Part shown: in pieces, positions 1 to 10,400 of the stretch | Layout: each line of letters begins with the position of its first letter | Position numbering within the stretch: position 1 is the stretch's first letter | Assembly (NCBI RefSeq): GCF_000003815.2 | Contig: NC_049987.1 | Location: 15,600,361 to 15,636,862 of the forward strand | Direction of reading: 5' to 3' | Length of the DNA: 36,502 nucleotides | DNA from: Branchiostoma floridae | Taxonomy: Eukaryota; Chordata; Leptocardii; Amphioxiformes; Branchiostomatidae | Made by a program: the position numbers and the translations under genes | The notes under the pieces: generated by a model | Told to the model about the DNA's origin: nothing | Database searches by the model: none | What the model saw: only the letters and a program-made list of their open reading frames with translations

Positions 1-1075
1 GGTAGTTGGTCAGATTTGTATCTGCAAACCGTTTTGAATCGGGTGCTTACTTGCCGAGATATTACTTAAGCACTACCGCTAGGGTTAGGGTTAGGGTTAG
101 GGTAGTGCTTAGAAGCAACATTGCTAAGAGTGTATTCTAGGCGGTCAAACTTGGTATCATTACAAAGGTATGTTGGTACAGATTTGTAATCTGCAAACCG
201 TTTTGAAATCGGGTACTTACTTGCCGAAATATGACTTAAGGACTACCGCTAGGGTTAGGGTTAGGGTTAGGGTAGTGCTTAGAAGCAACATTGCTAAGAG
301 TGTATTCTAGGCGGTCAAACTTGCTATCATTAAAATATTGTTGGTACAGATTTGTAATCTGCAAACCGTTTTGAAATCGGGTGCTTACTTGCCGAGATAT
401 GACTTAAGCACTACCGCTAGGGTTAGGGTTAGGGTTAGGGTTAGGGTAGTGCTTAGAAGCAACATTGCTAAGAGTGTATTCTAGGCGGTCAAACTTGGTA
501 TCATTACAAAGCTATGTTGGTACAGATTTGTAGTCTGCAAACCGTTTTGAAATCGGGTGCTTACTTGCCGAGATATGACTTAAGCGCTACCGCTAGGGTT
601 AGGGTTAGGGTTAGGGTAGTGCTTAGAAGCAACATTGATAAGAGTGTATTCTAGGCGGTCAAACTTGGTATCATTACAAAGGTATGTTGGTACAGATTTG
701 TAATCTGCAAACCGTTTTGAAATCGGGTGCTCACTTGCCGAGATATGACTTAAGCACTACCGCTAGGGTTAGGGTTAGGGTTAGGGTAGTGATCAGAGGC
801 AACATTGCTAAGAGTGTATTCTAGGCGGTCAAACTTGGTATCATTACAAAGGTATGTTGGTACAAATTTGTAATCTGCAAACCGTTTTGAAATCGGGTGC
901 TTACTTGCCGAATTCTGACTTAAGTACTACCGCTAGGGTTAGGGTTAGGGTTAGGATAGTGCTTAGAAGCAACATTGCTAAGAGTGTATTCTAGGCGGTC
1001 AAACTAGGCATCATTACAAAGGTATGTTAGTACAGATTTGTAATCTGCAAACCGTTTTGAAATCGGGTGCTTACT
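1..1075 (+). repeat. About 170-bp tandem satellite, six copies, each with TTAGGG telomeric repeats
   Basis: Starts of the CCGCTAGGGTTAGGG motif recur at about 77, 246, 413, 590, 759 and 930, giving unit lengths of 167-177 bp. Each unit has three or four TTAGGG repeats flanked by inverted 10-mers (AAGCACTACC on the left, GGTAGTGCTT on the right), with small substitutions between copies. A partial seventh unit ends near 1075. The G-rich strand runs rightward into the window, so this is not a chromosome end at base 1. The array probably continues to the left. Confidence 0.95.
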
Positions 1076-1154
1076 TTCTCTCCACGTACTCTACTATACA
1101 CTTCAAGTGATAAAAGTAACGCACGCTTCGTAATATTGACGCCATTGACACATA

Positions 1155-1307
1155 CACACTCACTCACTCACCCACCCACTAAATCACTCACTCACTTACT
1201 CACTCACTCACTCACTCACTCACTCACTCACTCACTCACTCACTCACTCACTCATTGACTCAACCACTCAACCACTCACTCACTCACTCACTCACTCACT
1301 CACTCAC
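1155..1307 (+). repeat. CACT tetranucleotide microsatellite
   Basis: A nearly continuous (CACT)n array with small interruptions (CACC, CATTGACT, CAACCACT). It directly follows the telomeric satellite. The repeated Leu-Thr-His-Ser open frame across it is an artefact of the repeat. Confidence 0.95.
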
Positions 1308-2997
1308 AAAGATATTAATTCCGTAATGTTGCTACTTACTTCATGAAATGCCCCTTCGTTATTACGACTTCTTTCATCAAACTGAAGCAAAGGTATGTCA
1401 GCAGCGTGTTGCATGACGGGCTGGCTGGCTTTCCTGATCTCCAAGCAGATGCTAGCACCTGGATCGTTATTATTATTTTGCTTCTGTTTCTGCATTTAGT
1501 ACTCTTTTATGAACCTATTCTTAACGCCCTGTTTAAAAAAAATTAAGAATACAGTAAGTACTGAACCCTGGGCTTTCAAGAAATACCAAGGAGGTTTCAT
1601 TCAACATCCTTTCTGCTTGGATACCGGCGCGGATACAACATGGCTGGCGCATGGACCTCACAGTTTAGACTAAGTCTAGACGGTTCGCAGCGCAAGACAA
1701 GAAGCGTAAGCGTTGTTAATTTCCTAAGTTGTTAAACGTCCGGGGCTTGTAATTAGATTTGCAGAAGACTAGTCAAAACCTGGGAAGTGGAAACCTTTTG
1801 CCAATGGAAATTGGGTGCATTAACGTTATTATATACAGCCACAGATAATCTTATTGTTTGCTGCACTAATGAGGAAGAGTATGGAAGTTAAACACACATC
1901 ACTACCAGCGGACCAGCCCCCTGCTGTAGTGGCTTGCACATGTGTGGCCCAAGGGCTACAGAAATGGAGATGGGCGCCATCCCTACGCATCTTTTACTGA
2001 TGTACGGGTAATTTTAACTTTAACTTACAGTGACAGAGGCAACTTTGAAGACGGGAAACTCATCCAAAAGCCCGAACACTGTGTTGATTTTTAATCTTAT
2101 TACTTAAGGTACAAACTTGAAAAAGAAATATGATAGAAAAAAGAAGAGATGGAGCTGACATTCCCATACGATCACCCCCCTCCCCAATTTGCTGGTAGCT
2201 TTTAAATGTAGCAGACGTGTAGCTTGTATAGGCTAAAACTAAACGTCACAATGCCATATTTGAACGTAATACAAACAATGTGAATGTGTCAGATCTCATG
2301 TCTGTACTCCTATATTTACATGAAACTCGGTGAAACTACATACGACGATCTACGTAGTCTTCTCTTCCTTCTCTGCAAGGTCGCCATCTTTGTATCGACA
2401 TAAACCGTCATGCAGTGCGCTGGGGTTTGGTAAACAGGCTACTTTGAGATCGTCAACTTATATGATTTTATTGCCACATTTTAAAACGATGCTTTGTTTG
2501 GTTGTTGATTTGAGAGTAAATCATGTATCTCTTGCACATGCACTTGTTTTTGGGCGGTCGTAACATACATGAAATTTGCCCTGATCTTTCTCTCTTTCTC
2601 TGTCTCTTTTCGTCTCTCCTTCTATCTCTCTTTGTCTCTCTCTCTTTCTCAAATAAACACCTGCAAATAAAGTATAGATTACCTTTTACAGATTGCAGAT
2701 TTACAAATTCATATCTTAATGAAACCTGCAAGAGGCACGGCATGATGGTTCTCTGGTAACTTTAGGTCAAATGCCAGTCAGAAAAGAGGAAGTGAAACTC
2801 GCTACACCATCGAAATCAAGCAGTGATTATCTAACACATAAAATGTACGAAACCTACAAATAGTTCAGGACAATTAACGCTTATTATATTTCAGCCATAC
2901 ATAGTATGGTGAAATATATTGTATTCGTAATGTTTCTTTCTTTCTTTCTTTCTTCTTTCTCCTGTCAAATCTTCAAAGTGATTCATCTCCGCCGTTC
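1308..2997. other. Gene-free stretch with simple repeats
   Basis: No credible coding exon seen. It holds a pyrimidine-rich CTCT/TCTT tract at about 2575-2650 and a (TTTC)n tract at about 2935-2962. Small open frames here lack splice, domain or codon support. Confidence 0.5.
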
Positions 2998-3690
2998 CTG
3001 GACCGAATGACCTGAAATTTGGCACAGGGGTAGAATGGGCCAATACCTTGATGCTTTTTTCTCAGTTTTTTCATATCTGCCTCTAAAATGATTTTATTGA
3101 GATTTTTTGGTCAATTTTAGACCAAAACTGTATATTTTGGCCCCTGTACCCTGGTATTACAACCAAATGAGCTGAAATTTGACAGAGATGTGCCTTGCTA
3201 ATGCCCCCTTATAAATTCGATAACACTTTTGGTGTGCAGTACAACAAAATGCTTATTTTTGCGATTTTTTGACCAATTTTTGACCAAAAAAGGACACTTT
3301 TGGCCCCTGTACCCTGGTATTACAACCAAATGAGCTGAGATTTGACAGAGATGTGCCTTGATAATGCCCCCATATAAATTCAATAACACTTTTGGTGTAC
3401 AGTACAACAAAATGCTTATTTTTGCGATTTTTTGACCAATTTTTGACCAAAAAAGGACACTTTTGGCTCCTGTACCTTGGTATTGCAACCGAATGAGCTG
3501 AAATTTGACACAGATGTTCCTTGATAATCCCTTCATATAAATTCAATAACACTTTTGGTGTACAGTGCAACAAAATGCTTATTTTTGCGATTTTTGGCCA
3601 ATTTTTGACCAAAAAAGGACACTTTTGGCTCCTGTACCCTGGTATTACAATTAAATGACCTGAAATTTGGTATAGATAGGCATTAGATAC
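2998..3690. repeat. About 163-bp tandem repeat, four to five diverging copies
   Basis: The motif CCTGTACCCTGGTATTACAA and variants recur at about 3142, 3305, 3468 and 3630 (spacing 162-163 bp). Each is followed by TGAGCTGAAATTTGACA-like sequence and a TTTTGACCAAAAAAGGACAC block. A more diverged unit starts near 2998. Long minus-strand open frames over 3198-3813 are translations of this repeat. Confidence 0.9.
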
Positions 3691-4990
3691 TTGGTAACAA
3701 GATTCAAGTAAAATTTTGACATAAACAACTTTAAAATGATTGATTTTGGCACTTTTCTGAGGGGAAATTTGTTTTCTTTTGGCCTCCTGACGTGACCTTC
3801 CGTGACCCCGCACAGAGCCACACCTGTGCGCGTCAGCCGGAGAGTTAATTGAATCAAAGACCTAGCCAATCAGCGAAGAGGAGGCCAAAGGCTAATTAAT
3901 ATTCATAAGCGGGGCCTCATGATCCCGTATATAGCAGTGTTCCCGCCAGGGGGAGCGAAGCCCGCCTAAGGCTCTCGCATTTTAGACTATTCAGAAGGCT
4001 TTATATTGCATCAGTTCTTAGGGGCATATCTATGATAATCGCAGCAGTCACTTAACTTCTCTTCAGGAGTTTAGCGTAAAACTATTTCAGGTCAAACCGT
4101 CAAAGGCAACTAAAAACAAACTTTAACGTTACTGAGTTTAACAGTACTTATAACTTGTTATCCGAAGTTGAAACGCTAGCGATGGTATTATCGCTGCGCT
4201 GTTAGCTCCGTGCGACTGTTGTTGACGGTCTTATTACGGTATATTTTGCACCCCTGTACCCTGGTATGAGTAACATTTGGTATAGATAGGCATAAGATAG
4301 TTGGTAAAATGATCCAAGTAAAATTTTTGGCATAAAGTACTGTAAAAGGCTTAATTACAGCCCTTTTTTTTAGGGTAAATTGGTTTTCTTTCGTTCTCCA
4401 TGCCATGACCTTTCGGACGTTCACCCCACAGAGCCGACATCTGCACCTGCGTCTAGCCGGCAGGAAGAGTTAATCCAATTAATGGTTCAGCCAATCAGCG
4501 AAGAGGAAAGCGAAGGCTAATTAATATTCATAAGCGGGACCACACAATACGTTAACTTGAAGATTCAGGCCGTACAGACTTCTCGCCAGGATTTTTTCAA
4601 AGCGTCGGACGGGTCCGGGGGCCGCCGAATGTCCCTGGCGGGGTCCAGGGGCAGGGCCCCTGTGGGGGGGGGGGGGGGGTCAGGTTGGCGAAGCCCCCCG
4701 GAAGCTCTTGCATTTTAGACTATTGAGAAGGCTTCTTTCATCAGTTTTTTTAGGGCCATATCTACGATAATCGTAGCAGTCACTTACTTCTCTTCAGCAG
4801 TTTGACTTTAAAATATTTCGGGTCAAAGCTTCAAAGACAACTAAAACCTCATAAACAACAAACTTTACTTAGCTCAACAGTATACAAAAATATTGTACGG
4901 GTTGCCATCCTTAGTTGAAGCGCTTATTTATAGCGCTAATATCTTCGCTGCGCCGTTAGCCGCCGTGCGACTTTTGTTGACGGTCTGATA
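3630..4990. repeat. Direct duplication of an approximately 600-bp module
   Basis: The module starting near 3630 recurs from about 4252. Shared blocks include GGTATAGATAGGCAT, CCAATCAGCGAAGAGG, GGCTAATTAATATTCATAAG, GCATTTTAGACTATT and the ATATCTAYGATAATCG region. Copies differ by many substitutions and small gaps; the second also has a G run at about 4664-4679. The unit starts with the same sequence as the 163-bp tandem repeats, so both belong to one dispersed family, probably a non-autonomous element. No coding seen. Confidence 0.85.
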
Positions 4991-4999
4991 TCCCTACGT

Positions 5000-6374
5000 C
5001 ACCGCCTCGCTGATATTCCCACGGACATGTTTCAAGAAAAATACCCAGCAAAAAACGCTGTTCTGCGTCAAATTCTATTCTATAAAACATGTGGGTCAGT
5101 GTTACAGTCTAAATATTTTGTAGAAGCACCGCTGTAGGAAAGAAGGTCCAAGCAATGTAAAACAACACGTAGCATGAAGTTCGCTGTCAACTGGCACACA
5201 GCACATGACTGTTTGAAACTCTAAGTCTAATCAACAGCCGTGTTTGATTGATAGCCGGCGGTCCTTTGATGAAGTCGGCGAAAGGTGCGTTAGTTAGAAA
5301 ATCTGCGTTTAGTTTTGATACGTAATTATAAGTTAGACAGTGGCGAGTATGATTATTTTCTCATCAATATTTCTCTTCAGAATTATTTGAACTTAATTGT
5401 ACATCTACACAATTGGCTTACCTGTGCAATGTTTATATGATTAATGATCAGTGTACTGAAATCATGTGTAACGTATGGCTCCTAGTCAATAGATCAGCAT
5501 TTTCTCTATAGTGACCACCTGTCTATAGTGGCCACATTTCCTAGTGCTGTTGTTGTTTGACATAAACTTTGAACATTGAAATTGTAAGTTACTTTAAACT
5601 GCCAGAGTTTCAGCCCAATAAAACACTCTCAGCGCCAGGGTATGAACAGACTGACCAGACAGACGAAAATAAATCCTCGAACAAGGTTCAATCGTATCTT
5701 CCGGGTCTGGCAGGAAGTTGTTAAACTAAAATAAGAATAGGCTCGATGGCTGATTGCATACAAAGTAAAACAGTTTAACAGTTTTACAGCTTGAAGAAAA
5801 CAAACGCTCCTACAGTATGTACCTGCACCTGCTTGATAATTATTAAATCGTATGCCCTACTTGAATAAAAAAAGTTCACTACAATAATAAATGTACCCAC
5901 ATCACAAGGAGCTTATACTTTTTTAAACTTACACCTAGTTATCGTACTGAAAATTGTTTATGACATTACATGAAGTCATTTAACAATTTTCAGTCATGAT
6001 GAAAATTTTCTGAATGAAAGGTGTGATTATTGTCATTTTCTGAAAAATAGAAGCAAGCTCTGTTTTTACCTGGAATTAATTCACAATACCAGTCCACTTT
6101 GGGGGATAATGTACTGTTAAGAGGATGTTCCATTTTTGCGCAGGGGTGATTTGGAACAGTCCAATGTTGCGTGGGAAGGGGTATGGCTGAAATATGCTGT
6201 ATTTGCTCTTAAGCAAATGTCGGCCTTTCTAGTTATTGTACTTTATTGTGGAAACAAATATTAGAAATACAAGACGAAAAATTCATAAAACGCCACCGCC
6301 GGAAATACACCTAGTGTCAACAATACAAAACGGACAAACATGTAAGGCGACAGAAGTAGTTGTTATACCATGAC
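5000..6374. other. Gene-free stretch left of the first gap
   Basis: AT-rich DNA without a supported exon. The only structure seen is an imperfect hairpin at 5946-5994 (arms about 19 nt, one indel, 11-nt loop). Confidence 0.5.
5946..5994. repeat. Imperfect hairpin
   Basis: ACTGAAAATTGTTTATGAC pairs with GTCATTTAACAATTTTCAGT apart from one indel, leaving a loop of about 11 nt. It may be a remnant of a small inverted-repeat element. Confidence 0.55.
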
Positions 6375-6474
6375 NNNNNNNNNNNNNNNNNNNNNNNNNN
6401 NNNNNNNNNNNNNNNNNNNNNNNNNNNNNNNNNNNNNNNNNNNNNNNNNNNNNNNNNNNNNNNNNNNNNNNNNN
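6375..6474. other. Assembly gap of exactly 100 N
   Basis: A round 100-N run is a default gap of unknown size. Sequence just before it (6329-6374) is repeated just after it (from 6475) with one mismatch, so the two contigs probably overlap and the gap may not be real. Confidence 0.95.
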
Positions 6475-7247
6475 ACAAACATGTAAGGCGACAGAAGTAG
6501 TTGTTATAACATGACAGGGTGAATATATTTATATATTTTTACCACGGAGCCTGATAGAGGCTATACAAACCTTACAATCTATAAACTTTTCATTGATGTA
6601 GACCGGATCTTGCAATCATTAACATCATATTATTATCAAATGACACGAAGTAAGTCAGCAAGTAAGGGCGTCTACATGCATTTTGAAATCAGCCCATTCG
6701 CTCATAAAAATCCGGACAACAAATTGATAAATTTAACAGTCTCAATAAACAAGGAGGTATGTTCTTTTACATGTGTGCCAAATTTCAACACATTTTATTA
6801 AAAATGCACCTAATATGGCATTACTTTCTGACTGACCCTTGAATATCAAACAAAATTATAACTAAACAAATAAGAACAAACCTACGAACATAAGTCTATC
6901 AAATCACCATAAATGTAGACAAACTCTAATTCATAATCAAACCCGTGTATGTAAAGCCGTGATAATCATCGAACGACACCAGCATTAACATAAAAGATAA
7001 AAAGTTGTAAACAAACGAAACATTAATGACTTTCAAATCCTCTTATGCTAGGCCACTCATTTCTATATATCAAGCTATAACCCTAGCCTTGCATGCGACC
7101 AGTCATATACTTTTCCTTCTGTTGGTTACAAAAATAGCCAATCACGACACTTCTTTACTGTAAGCGGCGACGTGATTGGTTGGTAACTGATTGGCTTATG
7201 GCTGACAAATACAGTGCAAGGACAGACTGCAGGCCGGTACACAGGGG
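6475..7247. other. Stretch downstream of the MACPF gene without a recognised gene
   Basis: AT-rich with a minus-strand AATAAA at 6794-6799. The segment at about 7140-7206 shares GCGGCGAC, TGATTGG and TGGCTGACAA blocks with 19874-19905, suggesting a small dispersed repeat. No exon supported. Confidence 0.4.
6794..6799 (-). terminator. Possible poly(A) signal for the MACPF gene
   Basis: The minus strand has AATAAA about 450 nt beyond the candidate exon 29 stop. It is the first such hexamer I noticed downstream of that stop, but its use depends on whether exon 29 is real. Confidence 0.2.
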
Positions 7248-7414
7248 TTATTGCTTGATATACATAAATGATGACAATTCCATGAGAGAAATTCGATGAT
7301 TTATGACTTTCTGTAATTCTTTCAGCAGATGAAGTGACCCGCCGTATTGTTCACCAACCGCCGCCGGTACAACAGGGTGTAGGTCCGTGACTGGGCTTGC
7401 CTCCGCAGTGGCCT
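7248..7414 (-). CDS. Possible terminal exon 29 of the MACPF gene
   Basis: An acceptor (CTAG) at 7415-7417 followed by an open frame to TAA at 7248-7250 joins in phase to the exon 28 donor (GATG before GTAAGA). It would add about 54 residues, Ala/Val/Pro-rich and then a basic amphipathic helix, with no known domain. Acceptor quality is moderate, and the alternative AG four bases upstream gives an immediate stop. A minus-strand AATAAA lies at 6794-6799, about 450 nt downstream. The true last exon could instead be elsewhere, or the transcript could read through the exon 28 donor and stop at 8743. Confidence 0.35.
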
Positions 7415-10400
7415 CTAGCCTAGTATGACATACAAAAAAAAGAACTTCACTCGAATTGATGTGAGGCAATAAATGTTATGGATGACATCATCACGTGCAC
7501 ATTGATGAAGATCTATAAAAAAAATACCTTCCGAAGAGGGCCAACATGACAAAAAAATCCGAAATTTGGAAAACATGTCATGTTCTATCCTTGATTGTAC
7601 TGGTAACTTACAGGTCACACTTATAAAGTAGCAAAGAGCGTTTTTGTAGAAGTAAAACTAAACTTGGCACAAAAAGTTTGGAATATTAGCTTCGGTTGAT
7701 CATATTTCTGTTGTTTCTGCATCAATTTCAATATATTATATATCTATTGAAAGCTTGAATGATTTTCTTTCCAATGGTATCAAACTTATACTACCCTGCA
7801 CTAGGCCTGCTTACGTGAGAGGGTCGCGAAAAAGTGCCCAAATTCCCCCGTTTCTGTTAAACACTGAATCATCCGGTTGTTATGGCCGCAGTTGACAATG
7901 ATTCAATCAATCCTTTTTTCGCCCAACGTTTGGTAAATAGAACATCCATGTTTGTTTTCAGAATATCTGAGTAGAGTATTTTATGATTGTAAATTCATGG
8001 AACGAGTACCAGGCCTGCTTACGAGTCACAAAAATAAAGTGCCAAAATTACTCTACTAAAGTCAAACACTCCATTCAGATCATTCTCTTCGCCAAGAAGA
8101 GTATGGTTTGGAATGGGGGAGGGAAGGGTCTCGATTTCAAGTGACACGTACGCAGTACCTAATGGTCCGCTAGGCGTCGCTTATGGTAACGTTGATTTGA
8201 TCAAGTGGGACATAACCATGTTTGGAATGGGGGGTGGAAGGGTGACGATGCTTTGATTTCAAGTGACACGTACCCAGTACCTGATGGTAACGTTGGCTTG
8301 ATCAAGTGGGGCATAACCATGTTGGAGTGAGAAGGGGGTGTACGTACCGTGTGACTTGTAAAGTTACAGCATACATATTTTGTTCAATGTTGCTATGGTA
8401 TGCGATATTGCAGGAAATCGTAGCACGCTATCGTTACGATATCGTAACGTCCCTCTTGAAACATCGTACACGTATTTTTGCTTGTTTAAGGTACCCTTTT
8501 CCAGACCGTTATTTTGACACGGAAATTGTAAATCTGTGCAAGGGGGACCTATGGGCATCGTTCAAAAGGCCCCTTCAGGCCTACCAAAACGACGTTTTGT
8601 TCAAAGCAGCGTAGACGTATTTATGTCTATTTTCGCTTCTTTAAGGTACCTTTTTCAGTACGAAATTTTGACACGGAAATGATGCCATATACTATGTACT
8701 TGCAATTAGCCTCAGGGCATGAACTTGCAAATAAACTTTCTATTATAAAGATTCTATCATACCATATATCTTTTGTTTAGAGTGATTCTGCCAAAGGTGA
8801 TCGAAAAGAGAAGTTGAATATGTCTTACCATCCTGTATCTCGCAGACGTAGCGGAATCGTAGGAGGCAGGTTGCGCCTGCCCACTTGTCTCGTCGTTCCC
8901 CCTCTTTATCCCCGAAGACGATGTGCGCACAGTTGTATCTGTTGTTCGGCTCCCCGGACGCCCAGCTCGTAAAACTGCCCAGTGCGGTGCCCCTGCCGTC
9001 TCTCCAGACACCCGCTGTCTTCTTCATACCAAGCCAAAACTGATCGTCCCTATATTGTTAAATGTAGAAGTGCATGACATCAGTTTGTTATTGCCTCTCT
9101 TCTTGCTAGTTCTGCAGACAACAATATTCATTCAACGTCTATCGGACGCAGCAGCATCTTGTGCTGCAGTGCTATGTGAACCAGTCAGAATTGCCATGAG
9201 GAAAGTGACAGACGGTCACCGAAAAGTCGTTATGAATAAAGCAATATTTGTGTAAACGACTTTCTTTATTAAGTGACGTACCAAACTGATGAAACTGTTC
9301 ACGAATTTCCATTCAACTAACAGTGAGGCCCAAGCTCATACAGTTGTCACCTTCAGCCCCGGTCAAAAAGCACGTACGATTCCTTGCGATTCCTTGCGAT
9401 GCGCGGTATAAGCGCAGTGCGTCGTAAGTCGGGGGAGAATCGGAAGCAATGGTTTAAATATATAAATATATAAAGCCGCGGTCACAAAGCGCGTAGTGCA
9501 GTCAGAAGAGCGTACCTGCGTCAACCGCAGTAAATCATAGTAAATCGGGGAGCGTCCTATGACGAAAAATGGAGCTGAAATGGATTTTAAACATGTTCAA
9601 AGTTTCTCCATCGTCGTACGATTTTTATTGCCCCCATAGCAGACTTCATTACGGTCATTTTTTTCTACTGATGACGTTAAAGTTTCATAAACTTATAGCA
9701 TGTTGTGATAGTTTTAGTTTTCCCTGATATTGTCGATGTTGACGAAAAGGTCAATTATATCAGTCGCAACTGTTCACTGAAGCAACCAGAGAACATCGCG
9801 CCCGTAGAGGAGCCTGCTTTCAAGGCAAGATTTTTCACGTGGCAGAGTCGGTATCACGTACAGGTGATGAAGACAATTGTTTGATCACTACATGCATTTG
9901 GGTTCATAATCAGATTAGATCTCAGCTCTCGCCAGTCTTGGGTCAGATTACCATAACCGTAACCATGGGGACAACTCGAACAGAAAGGCAGGCTCTATGA
10001 ATCGGAAATATATATGATATAATGCTTATGATACCATTTTTGAATGATGACATTTTTTTGTTGAGAGCATGTCATAATACATGTACGATATTCGAAAAAG
10101 ACTGACTCGTAGAGTCGTCAAGCAGGCCAAGATAATCATACCAGTACTTGTGCTTGACTTGAACCTTTGCTTGTAATACTCGTATTGTCATGGTCTCTTT
10201 TAATTAATTTTTACAGTGAAAGACATTATAGGAAGGTATTCAACAGCTAGGGCCACGTTTGGTTGGTTAAAGAAGCACGAACGCGTTCAGGTGGCTTTTC
10301 AGAAGAAACACAAGTGAAAAATCGTACGACGCTGGAAAAAAGTTTGAACATCATCCGATGCTCTGCAATGGCTGATTTTGCTTACGATTTTGCTGCGATT

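Noticed and set aside
1-1075. True chromosome end or CRISPR array
   Set aside because: TTAGGG runs are short, separated by 140 bp of unique satellite and point into the window. Units are conserved throughout rather than repeat plus variable spacer, and the organism is eukaryotic.
1067-1258. Leu-Thr-His-Ser repeat peptide
   Set aside because: Product of the CACT microsatellite.
3198-3869. Overlapping minus-strand open frames of 72-186 codons
   Set aside because: They are translations of the 163-bp tandem repeat; the peptide repeats itself with the DNA unit.
8306-8614. 102-codon plus-strand open frame
   Set aside because: Covers the 100-bp tandem repeat and dispersed repeat A; composition follows the repeat.
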